A stretch of DNA of 53,647 nucleotides, taken from the NCBI RefSeq assembly GCF_014696315.1, contig NZ_JACJPX010000056.1:1-53647 (forward strand), given 5' to 3'. The notes beneath the pieces are model-generated. The model ran no database searches and was not told where the DNA came from. It was given only the letters and a program-made list of their open reading frames with translations. Origin of the DNA: Calothrix membranacea FACHB-236 (GTDB taxonomy: Bacteria > Cyanobacteriota > Cyanobacteriia > Cyanobacteriales > Nostocaceae). The position numbers were made by a program, and so were the translations under genes. Of this stretch, positions 20,595 through 27,852 are shown piece after piece (the stretch's first letter is position 1; each line of letters opens with the position of its first letter).

Positions 20595-20832
20595 GGCATT
20601 TGCACAATTCAACGAGTGGGCAACAGAAGATAAGAAAATTCATCGTAAGATTATTAGTCTGATTAACGATATTCTTCGTCAACCATTTACTGGACTTGGC
20701 AAACCTGAACCTCTAAAGCATGAATTGAGTGGCTATTGGTCACGAAGAATTACGGATGAGCATCGTTTAGTGTATAAAGTGACTGAAACTGAAATCATCA
20801 TTTTGAGTTGCCGATTTCACTATGATGATTAA
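20569..20832 (+). CDS. yoeB: YoeB/Txe-family mRNA interferase toxin
   Basis: The 87-residue protein is laid out like E. coli YoeB throughout: DKKIHRKIISLINDI, RQPFTGLGKPEPLKHELSGYWSRRIT-DEHRLVYKV, and the C-terminal CRFHY. The likely catalytic residues are Glu47, Arg66 and His84, each one residue on from E. coli Glu46, Arg65 and His83. Toxins of this family bind the ribosome and cut mRNA at the A site. It overlaps the antitoxin gene by 26 bp. All key residues are present, so the toxin appears intact. Confidence 0.92.
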   Translation: MQNITFAPEAFAQFNEWATEDKKIHRKIISLINDILRQPFTGLGKPEPLKHELSGYWSRRITDEHRLVYKVTETEIIILSCRFHYDD

Positions 20833-20949
20833 AGCAGTTGATAACAGCTCTTCAACACGTACTTACAGTGCGATCGCTTCTCAAAATAAGAACGCAATCA
20901 CCCAATGTTGTAGTTGAATAACTCCTATAAAGTTGTTCTCTGTCATCAA

Positions 20950-21339
20950 CTATGGACTATCCGTTGATGCAGTTGGCGCTTGCAAATTACTCAAATTTTT
21001 CCAAGAGTGGGTACTAGTGTCAAAACAGCACCATTTTGCACTTTTGGGTTCTTGGTAACAAAATAAAGTACGGTCTTGACCATCGAGGTAGTCAGTTAAA
21101 TAATAAACAATGCCTCGAAAAGGATAGGTTTTGCGGCTGAGTCGCTTGGCTACAGCTTGATTGGGACATTCAACCACGAAAACCGGTTTTCCATCCAGGT
21201 GAGCCAAAGAGAAGATACACATCCGCAAAATGGCTCTGAGCCAACTTTCAGAATTGTCAAAATAATCATCTATGATTTTGTTAGTCAGAGCTTGTTCAAG
21301 GGTACGGTCTTTATTTTGGGGAGTTTGGGCTTCAGACAT
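20950..21339 (-). CDS. Conserved-looking hypothetical protein (129 residues)
   Basis: A soluble, mixed alpha/beta protein with NSESWLRAILRMCIFSLAHLDGKPVFVVECPN in the middle and an aromatic/Cys-rich C-terminal part (TLFCYQEPKSAKWCCFDTSTHSW). No signal peptide or membrane segment is seen. It is transcribed toward the toxin gene and stands alone. I do not recognise the family. Confidence 0.7.
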   Translation of the reverse strand: MSEAQTPQNKDRTLEQALTNKIIDDYFDNSESWLRAILRMCIFSLAHLDGKPVFVVECPNQAVAKRLSRKTYPFRGIVYYLTDYLDGQDRTLFCYQEPKSAKWCCFDTSTHSWKNLSNLQAPTASTDSP

Positions 21340-21564
21340 AGCATCACCTATTAGCTACACCGATGGTTTGAGATTAAACCAAAATATTGAAAAGTGACAA
21401 GGGTATAGGCAATTATTGTCTCTGTCCCCTTGTATCCCTTGATTAACACTGTCTCTTGTGAAATGCCAAGCGTCAAGCACTCCCTAAGACGGACAACACC
21501 TATGCAATTTTTGGGAGTGAGCATGACTGGTAAAATATACTCATAGCTTTATGAGCGAATTGTC

Positions 21565-21870
21565 ATGCCTGCTGAAACTAATGAAGTAAATCAAACAACC
21601 ACTGGTGCTGATGCTATTGACGTAGCGATCGCAAAGGGAATTGATTTTGATGGTTCTCCCATTCCTACTGTCAAGCTGGAACTTTATAACAAAGTCATGG
21701 CACTAGAGGCAAATAGACAGCGTAGCGGCGTATCGAATACCATGCGATCGCGGATTGTCAGAATTGGGGCAAAGCACATTCCCCAAGCAGAACTCGATAC
21801 CTTGCTCACAGAAGCTGGTTTTGCACCTTTGAAAGAAAAAGAAATTGCCTTTTTTTACGGCGCTAAGTAG
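21565..21870 (+). CDS. Conserved cyanobacterial small protein, possibly DUF4090
   Basis: The 101-residue protein has a variable Asn/Thr-rich start, then a dense motif stretch: VAIAKGIDFDGSPIP, KLELYNKVMALEANRQRSGV and SRIVRIGAKHIPQAELDTLL...GFAPLKEKEIAFFYG. It is highly charged, without Cys or membrane segments, and looks like a compact cytoplasmic helical protein. The DUF4090 label is from memory and not checked. It has its own terminator right after the stop. Function unknown. Confidence 0.75.
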   Translation: MPAETNEVNQTTTGADAIDVAIAKGIDFDGSPIPTVKLELYNKVMALEANRQRSGVSNTMRSRIVRIGAKHIPQAELDTLLTEAGFAPLKEKEIAFFYGAK

Positions 21871-21888
21871 TACATCTGCTGACTGTAC

Positions 21889-21932
21889 CCTGTCTTTGTG
21901 AACCTGCTAGGGTAACAAGGACAGGTATTTTT
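21889..21932 (+). terminator. Intrinsic terminator of the small conserved gene
   Basis: CCTGTCTTTGT (21889-21899) pairs with ACAAGGACAGG (21915-21925) with one G-T pair, followed by TATTTTT. It starts 18 bases after the stop at 21870. Confidence 0.85.
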
Positions 21933-22026
21933 ATGCATCAACAAAATACTTTCCCATAATTTAGGATACATAACCAAATACAGTTCAGTTAAGAAAATTA
22001 ATTGATAACAAAACCAAAAAACTAGT

Positions 22027-22180
22027 TACTCAACAAAAAAAGAACATTTTGGAGGGGGTTTGGGGGACGCAACCGTCACCCAATCGGGGGTTTGGGGGAT
22101 TCTCCCCCAATGCTGCTGGCTTTTTTAATAAGTGACAAATCAATCGCTAATAAGCTTCACCCAAGCGTATTGATATATAA
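22027..22180 (+). repeat. Dispersed G-rich repeat, copy 2
   Basis: Second copy of the element at 1-160, same strand, with the same four G5 runs and a hairpin at 22092-22110. Here the hairpin loop is TTC instead of GAA, so the whole hairpin is the exact reverse complement of that in copy 1, while the sequence on both sides is in the same direction. It lies between a terminator and the DUF427 gene and interrupts no gene. Confidence 0.88.
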
Positions 22181-22276
22181 CCAGCAAACAATAAGCACTG
22201 TAAATGCTCTTGGCAAGCAAAAAAACTAGTTAACAATCATAATGTTATGTGTCTAGCTAATTACTAAACTTAACTT

Positions 22277-22561
22277 ATGCCGAAAGCAATTTGGAATGGA
22301 GCAACTCTAGCCGAAAGCAATCAAACTATAGTTGTAGAAGGCAACCATTACTTTCCACCTGATGCTATTAACAAGCAATACTTTAAAGAAAGTAATACCC
22401 ACACTACTTGTCCGTGGAAAGGCGTTGCTAGTTACTATAGTGTTGAAGTTGATGGGCAAATCAATCAAGACGCAGCTTGGTACTATCCCAGCGCTAAGGA
22501 GAGAGCTAAAAATATTGAAGGCTATGTTGCCTTCTGGCGCGGTGTAAAAGTCGAAGCTTAG
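22277..22561 (+). CDS. DUF427 domain protein
   Basis: The 94-residue protein matches the DUF427 pattern: KAIWNGATLAES, VEGNHYFPPDAI, the TTCPWKGVASYYSV core with its single Cys and Trp, and DAAWYYPSAKERAKNIEGYVAFWRGV. The family is small and widespread, and its function is not established. It is monocistronic by context, with the dispersed repeat upstream and a convergent regulator gene downstream. Confidence 0.9.
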   Translation: MPKAIWNGATLAESNQTIVVEGNHYFPPDAINKQYFKESNTHTTCPWKGVASYYSVEVDGQINQDAAWYYPSAKERAKNIEGYVAFWRGVKVEA

Positions 22562-22649
22562 TCAAGATTAATCTTTAGTTTATGTCTGAAATTATTGAAT
22601 TTTCAGGATCTTGACCTAAGCAAGCCAGCCATAATTCTACTGTTTTTAT

Positions 22650-22675
22650 TGGTGGTTGATATTAGTCAACCACCA
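22650..22675. terminator. Hairpin between convergent DUF427 and Crp-type genes
   Basis: TGGTGGTTGA-TATTAG-TCAACCACCA is a perfect 10-bp stem with a 6-base loop. A T-run appears about 15 bases later on the plus strand, and ATAAAAA flanks it on the other side. A shared transcript-end structure is likely. Confidence 0.6.
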
Positions 22676-22697
22676 GAATATCGAAATATTTTTTGAT

Positions 22698-23276
22698 TCA
22701 TTTGTTTGGTAAACGCAAAATAATTTGACGCTTTTGACGTAACAGCAATCCTTCCTCTTCAAACTGCTGTAAAAGTCGCGTTACCGTTACTCTTGTTGTA
22801 TTTAATACCTCTGCCATTTCTTGATGTGTGGCATTGAGGTCAATTAATGTACCCTCTTCTACCTCACGACCAAATTTTGTGCTTAACCACACTAAAAATT
22901 GCCACAACCGCAGATACATCGGTTTACAATGCACTATGCTTAACAGTTCTTCTGCCTGTTGAATATGAGAAAGTAAAGCATCCACATCTTGATACCACAA
23001 ATGAGGTGGCACAATACTTACTTCTACGCTAGTCAAACATTCAATTTGGTAAGGCTTAACTTTAGACAATGGAGAACCTATCAAATCACCAGACCCCCAG
23101 TAACCTAAAGTAATAAATGTTCCATCTTCGCTCCAAGTCAAAGTGCGAACAGCACCACGTTCGATTCGCCACAATATATCGTTGCGTGGTGGTATCATTT
23201 CGCGCTTTGTAAATAAGCGATGAGGTATTTGTTCTTTGAGAACAGAGTTATATGACAAATTGGCAGAAGACATCAT
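22698..23276 (-). CDS. Crp/Fnr-family transcriptional regulator
   Basis: The 192-residue protein has an N-terminal cupin-like sensor part (about 20-110; RIERGAVRTLTWSEDGTFITLGYWGSGDLIG) and a C-terminal winged helix (about 135-190; THQEMAEVLNTTRVTVTRLLQQFEEEGLL). The cAMP-binding signature is not conserved, so the ligand is unknown. It is shorter than NtcA and lacks that protein's typical sequence. The target genes cannot be told from the context; no divergent partner is adjacent (about 480 bp of spacer upstream). Confidence 0.88.
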   Translation of the reverse strand: MMSSANLSYNSVLKEQIPHRLFTKREMIPPRNDILWRIERGAVRTLTWSEDGTFITLGYWGSGDLIGSPLSKVKPYQIECLTSVEVSIVPPHLWYQDVDALLSHIQQAEELLSIVHCKPMYLRLWQFLVWLSTKFGREVEEGTLIDLNATHQEMAEVLNTTRVTVTRLLQQFEEEGLLLRQKRQIILRLPNK

Positions 23277-23761
23277 AGGTACATTTTGGTAGAAACAATT
23301 GTGTAGTTGCTTGAGAACTGATGGGAATTATCCCAGATGCAAGAATTGACTTAGATTAAATTAATACTTGCAATTACAGTAGCAAAGGCAGATTTATCAC
23401 AGATATCATCTATGTGTAAATATCGGGATAGTGGGGATAACCATAGTTATGGTCTAGTTACCCATGACACCCAATTAAATCAATACCTACGCCTTTGTGA
23501 CGATATGGGGCGAAATTTATAAAAATTATTGACAAGATAGTAAGCATAGTATGATTAGCTTTGCAATAGTACCTGATACTCTTCCGCAGCACACTGCATT
23601 TATACGGGAGTAAGATTTTGCATAAAAAAACACTCAATGTAAAAGTACATGAGTGTAATACATAAAAATGGGTATGGGGTATTGGGCAAGAGTCTTTCTC
23701 CTCTTGTTCCTCACATTTCTGATTTCCCTGATCTCTAGCTTGCTGCGCCCAAGGTAGTTAA
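23277..23761. other. Spacer upstream of the Crp-type gene
   Basis: No gene seen in these 485 bases. They hold the promoter of the Crp-type gene on the minus strand and a terminator for the RHH-TOBE gene at 23623-23656. The C/T-rich stretch at 23690-23740 resembles other low-complexity spacers in this window. Confidence 0.6.
23623..23656 (-). terminator. Intrinsic terminator of the RHH-TOBE gene
   Basis: On the minus strand, ACACTCATGTA (23656-23646) pairs with TACA-TTGAGTGT (one bulged base, 23641-23630) around a CTTT loop and is followed by a run of seven T. It is about 105 bases past the stop of the gene at 23762. Confidence 0.82.
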
Positions 23762-24199
23762 CTATTCTCTAGCAATCACAATATCGTTCGACTTAATTAC
23801 TGCGTAGGCTTCTGCTCCCTCAGTTAGATCTAATTCTTCTGCTGAGACTCTGGTAATCATAGACGTTAACTCTACTTTATGAACAATCTCTAGAGTTACT
23901 TCTGTATTAACTGCTCCAGTAACCACCTTTTTAACAACGCCTTTGAGAATATTGCGTGAGCTAACTTTTAAAGGTTTCTTTGAACTACTAATTTCTATCC
24001 CAGGTGTATAAGCATTTGGTATAACATCCTGCTGAGTGGGTGACGCTACCGCTGGTGAAGAGTATTTATTTAACCCACGTACCAACTCTCTTAAAATTTC
24101 CGTTTTGGTACGTTGAGACTGGTTGCAAAACTCTTCCAGTATTTTGCGTTCTTCTTCTGAGGTTTGAAATGTTACCCATCCTTGTTCTTTTCTAGGCAT
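23762..24199 (-). CDS. RHH-like DNA-binding domain fused to a TOBE/Mop domain; putative metal-oxyanion-responsive regulator
   Basis: The 145-residue protein has an N-terminal WVTFQTSEEERKILEEF...TKTEILRELVRGL (about 8-43) that reads as a ribbon-helix-helix domain, a Pro/Ser linker, and a C-terminal TOBE/molbindin domain (about 76-145; SSRNILKGVVKKVVTGAVNTEVTLEI...ITRVSAEELDLTEGAEAYAVIKSNDIVIA). TOBE domains bind molybdate or tungstate in ModE and molbindins. Fusion to RHH instead of the usual winged helix suggests an oxyanion-sensing repressor. No mod or nif gene is adjacent. TTGGTA repeats directly upstream could be its own operator. Confidence 0.8.
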   Translation of the reverse strand: MPRKEQGWVTFQTSEEERKILEEFCNQSQRTKTEILRELVRGLNKYSSPAVASPTQQDVIPNAYTPGIEISSSKKPLKVSSRNILKGVVKKVVTGAVNTEVTLEIVHKVELTSMITRVSAEELDLTEGAEAYAVIKSNDIVIARE

Positions 24200-24204
24200 A
24201 TTTT

Positions 24205-24252
24205 TACCAATTTAGTTGGTAGCTACTTTTGATCATGCTACGATCCTACCAA
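24205..24252 (-). promoter_or_regulatory. TTGGTA/TACCAA repeats in front of the RHH-TOBE gene
   Basis: In the gene's sense direction the spacer reads TTGGTA (24252-24247), then TACCAA (24221-24216), five bases, TTGGTA (24210-24205), and the ATG at 24199. The last pair is a perfect 6-bp inverted repeat touching the ribosome-binding region. RHH repressors commonly bind short inverted repeats at their own promoter, so autoregulation is plausible. This is inference from the sequence only. Confidence 0.5.
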
Positions 24253-24412
24253 GGGAAATCCACTGAAGTAGCAGCCCCTAAAATAAGTTGAGCTGAATAA
24301 AAATAAAATAAACCAAACTCAATATTTCTTGTGAATTGTATCCGTTAGCCATGTCACATGGAGGTATTAAATCATTGGGAAAGTGCGATCGCATCTCTCC
24401 CCTACACAAGTT

Positions 24413-24445
24413 AAAAATTATACTAACTAAACTAGTATAATTTTT
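24413..24445. terminator. 13-bp AT-rich perfect hairpin between cheA-like and RHH-TOBE genes
   Basis: AAAAATTATACTA (24413-24425) and TAGTATAATTTTT (24433-24445) form a perfect 13-bp inverted repeat with a 7-base loop, with A/T tails on both sides. It is about 225 bases past the end of the chemotaxis-like operon and about 215 before the RHH-TOBE start. A weak terminator or an operator is possible. Apart from this and the TTGGTA repeats, I see nothing in 24200-24669. Confidence 0.5.
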
Positions 24446-24669
24446 GGGTTTATATAATGTAAACAACTATGTGATTAATTGCATAAATTGAAATTAGCAA
24501 AAGTAATTTTTGCAATTTTCCAAAAATAGTGAGACAGATTAATTAAACAAAACTTCATCAATCAAACAAATAAAAGGGTAGGAATTTCTAAATGCCAGTT
24601 GTGGTAAAAATAGCTCACAACTGACCGATAGAAAGTGACAGTAACCATTAATCATGGACAATTACAAAT

Positions 24670-27600
24670 TTAATTATTTGATGCCCCATTACCATTAGTA
24701 GAATAAATTATTTGGTGTAATGTGCGGAGCAATTCTTGTTCGTTATAAGGTTTAGAGAAATATGCTCTTGCACCCAACTGCATTGCTAGTTGCCGATGTT
24801 TATCGCTACTCCGAGAGGTCAACATAGCAATAGGAATATTTTTCATATCATCGTTGGATTTAATCCGACCTAAGAACCCGTAACCATCAAGACGGGGCAT
24901 TTCAATATCGCAAATTACAGCTTGAACTTGTAAGCCACTTTGAAGTTTATCTAAAGCGTCTTGTCCATCTTTTGCTTGTTCTACTTGATACCCACCTTTT
25001 TCTAAAGTCAAGGCTAAAAAGCGGCGAACATTAATTGAATCATCGACAATCAAAATCGTGCTTTTTTGGTTAACAACAGATGCTACTGCTGGTTTGTCTT
25101 CACCAGATATCAAAAAGGCAGTTTTTAATCTAGCTGATGGTAATTGATTACTTCTGGAGGTACGCTGATTAGTAGCAATTGTATGCAGTAATTCGTTGGC
25201 ATTGACAAGTGCGACTACCCGACCATCACCTAGAATTGTACAGTTACTAAAACCTTCAGGTAAAGGAATGTTACCCTCAACTTGGCGAATAGCAACTTCT
25301 TGTTCACCCCAACAACGGTCTAGTTGTACAGCCATTGGCTGATTGCCGCTTTTAACAATTAATACACAACTGGCATTGATAGCTGGGGGAGTTTCTAAAT
25401 CCGGGCTATTATAACGGGGGCCATTAAACTCTAAGTGTCTACTCAGGCGAATTAAGGGCAGCATCGTGCCTTGCCAATTGATCACTTCGCTACCAGCGAT
25501 CGCAAACACCTGTTCGTTTTGTAGTAAGAAGATTTCTGAAACTACATCTGTAGGGAATGCCAAAAGCATTCGGTTGCTTTCCACCAAAAGTACTCGTGCG
25601 ACTGACAGCGTAAATGGTACGGATAGAGTAAAAGTAGTCCCTACACCTAGTTCGGTATCAACTTTGATGTCGCCTCGGACTTGTTTGAGTTTGCTGCGTA
25701 CCACATCCATCCCCACACCACGACCGGAAAGTGCTGTAACATGGTCGGAGGTGGTAAAGCCTGGCTCAAAAATTAGTGATAACAGTTCTTCATCGCTAGC
25801 ACTAGCCAATAGCGAAGCATCTAGCCCCATTGCTAAAGCACGGGCGCGAATTTTTTCTAGTGAAATACCCCGACCATCATCACGGATAGTAATAATTGTG
25901 CGGTCTCTACGGTGAGTGGCTTTAATTTCAATTAAGCCTTGTTCTAATTTCCCAATGCTGCTGCGGGTAGCTGGATCTTCAATGCCATGATCGAAGGCAT
26001 TTCTTAACAGGTGCATTAAAGGCTCATTCAAAGCTTCCAAAATGCTCCGTTCAATTAAGGTATTACCACCTTCAATTTTTAACTGCACATTTTTGCCATA
26101 TTCCACATTCAAGTCACGGATAGCGCGAGGAAAACGCTCGACTAAATCTGATAGCGGGCGCATCCGTACTTGGGTGAGTTTTGTTTGTAACTGCTTAGAT
26201 GTTTTGTTCAGCTTCCGGGCAATTTGATCGGTATCATCAACACTTAGCTGCACATCAGTGGTAACTTCTTGTACCTGAACAATGGTTTCCATAACTTCCT
26301 GCGATAGCAGGTTTAATTCGTTATAGCGATCCATTTCTAGGACATCAAAGTTAGTCTCGATGCCATCAGTCGGATGGTTTTCATCAGCCAGCGATCGCAT
26401 CCCAGCAGCGCTAAAAGTTTGAGTAGAAATTCTGTCGTAGGCGGCGCGTAATTCTTGGTTTTCTCGCTCTAGACCTTGCACACGCTGGCTGAGATTGCGA
26501 ACGAGTTTACGTAGCCTTTCCAATTGCAAATTCAGTCCATTCCGCTGAATGATTAATTCCCCAAACAAATCATTAATTTGCTCAAGTTGCTTACTGGGAA
26601 CTCGGACTGTATTTTCCTGAATTTCCCGATCTTTACCGATAGCCACTGGCTCGCCTTTACGCTCGAGAAATCTGTAATCTGTGGTGGGAATTTCTCTAGC
26701 AGTGACTAAGCTTGGCTCAGCAACCTCAACTGTATCTGGGGAATCGTTAGCAAACTCAATATCTAAAGTTTCAAATCTAGCAGCAACGATCGCATCATCT
26801 TCGTCGGGCCAAGCTTCCTCAGTTTCTTCTGATTCCACAAAATCTGGTGAGAAGATTTCTGGTTCTAACAAGTGGGTTGTGGCTGTATCTGTAGCGAAAA
26901 ATTCCGCAATTGTTGCTTGTTTGGATGACAGGCTATTTGCTGCCTGAATGGCTGAAGCAGACGCTAAATCACCCAGTTTGATTTCTGTAGGTAGCTGATC
27001 GAGTTGATTTGTCAATACTAAAGCTTGCGATCGCCGCCATGCTTGTAATGCTAAGCGAGTAATTTCCTCTACTTGATCTGGACTAGCAGCTTCTAGATGA
27101 TGTGTAACTGACTCGCAAAGCTGAGTAAAAGCTGGCAACTGGAGCATTTCTCCTAAGCCTGCTAGTTCAGCTGCCATAATTGCCACTTCTTCTTGCAAAC
27201 AAGGCTGCTGTTCATCTGCCACTACAGCTTCTAAACGCTGTAAACAGCCTTCTACTTCTGTTTCAAAGAGTAAAGGTATGATATCTTGCCCATCTTCGGG
27301 TGAAAGCATACTTGTAGCGTCTTCTGGCACCGGATCGCCCAAACGCTCATGCAATTCATCAAATACCGGATAACAAAAAGTTTGTAACCATTGCTCTTCG
27401 ATTGCATTTCCTTCGGAGAGCAATTCTACTATTTGACGTAACCAGTCAACCCCAGATAACAATAAACTTTGCAACTGGGTATCTATTTCTAAGGTGTTTT
27501 TGCGCGTTTTTAAGACCTTAAAGGAATCTTCTAAACGATGAGCTAAATCGCTCAACGTCCGAAATCCCATCATTCCCGCTCCACCTTTAATGGAATGAGC

Positions 27601-27744
27601 GGCTCGCAGTGCCCCGTTGATCTTTTCTAAATCGATGCGATTACTAGTGTCGATTTCCAACAATACCGCTTCTAAGGTATTGAGGTAATCAGTGGCTTCT
27701 TCCAGAAATTGCATCTGGATTTCCAGTTCTTTGTCCTGTGACAT
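24670..27744 (-). CDS. CheA-type hybrid histidine kinase (HPt-HATPase-CheW-REC), PixL/PilL/HmpE-like
   Basis: The 1024-residue protein has an HPt domain with RAAHSIKGGAGMMGF (phospho-His50), a long acidic linker (about 110-380), a dimerisation domain, an ATPase domain with N box (HLLRNAFDHGIEDPATR), DDGRGIS and SGRGVGMDVVRS, a CheW-like domain, and a C-terminal receiver (ILIVDDSINVRRFLAL, CDIEMPRLDG with Asp946, Lys in FSKPY). It is the last gene of the five-gene operon, 108 bp after the MCP gene. Kinases of this type control twitching motility or phototaxis through type IV pili. Gene order fits the hmp locus of hormogonia-forming Nostoc as well as pix and pil. Confidence 0.95.
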   Translation of the reverse strand: MSQDKELEIQMQFLEEATDYLNTLEAVLLEIDTSNRIDLEKINGALRAAHSIKGGAGMMGFRTLSDLAHRLEDSFKVLKTRKNTLEIDTQLQSLLLSGVDWLRQIVELLSEGNAIEEQWLQTFCYPVFDELHERLGDPVPEDATSMLSPEDGQDIIPLLFETEVEGCLQRLEAVVADEQQPCLQEEVAIMAAELAGLGEMLQLPAFTQLCESVTHHLEAASPDQVEEITRLALQAWRRSQALVLTNQLDQLPTEIKLGDLASASAIQAANSLSSKQATIAEFFATDTATTHLLEPEIFSPDFVESEETEEAWPDEDDAIVAARFETLDIEFANDSPDTVEVAEPSLVTAREIPTTDYRFLERKGEPVAIGKDREIQENTVRVPSKQLEQINDLFGELIIQRNGLNLQLERLRKLVRNLSQRVQGLERENQELRAAYDRISTQTFSAAGMRSLADENHPTDGIETNFDVLEMDRYNELNLLSQEVMETIVQVQEVTTDVQLSVDDTDQIARKLNKTSKQLQTKLTQVRMRPLSDLVERFPRAIRDLNVEYGKNVQLKIEGGNTLIERSILEALNEPLMHLLRNAFDHGIEDPATRSSIGKLEQGLIEIKATHRRDRTIITIRDDGRGISLEKIRARALAMGLDASLLASASDEELLSLIFEPGFTTSDHVTALSGRGVGMDVVRSKLKQVRGDIKVDTELGVGTTFTLSVPFTLSVARVLLVESNRMLLAFPTDVVSEIFLLQNEQVFAIAGSEVINWQGTMLPLIRLSRHLEFNGPRYNSPDLETPPAINASCVLIVKSGNQPMAVQLDRCWGEQEVAIRQVEGNIPLPEGFSNCTILGDGRVVALVNANELLHTIATNQRTSRSNQLPSARLKTAFLISGEDKPAVASVVNQKSTILIVDDSINVRRFLALTLEKGGYQVEQAKDGQDALDKLQSGLQVQAVICDIEMPRLDGYGFLGRIKSNDDMKNIPIAMLTSRSSDKHRQLAMQLGARAYFSKPYNEQELLRTLHQIIYSTNGNGASNN

Positions 27745-27852
27745 GATTTTGGTTAGTTGTTAAGCTAATGCGCGTCTAGTAGAGCATTTTTTTGGATATT
27801 TGTCATTTATTCAGTTGTTTTTTGGCTCACCAATGGCTGAATAATGCCAAAA

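Noticed and set aside
25466-25915. 149-codon plus-strand frame inside the cheA-like gene
   Set aside because: It is antisense to conserved kinase motifs and Ser/Thr-rich, a typical shadow.
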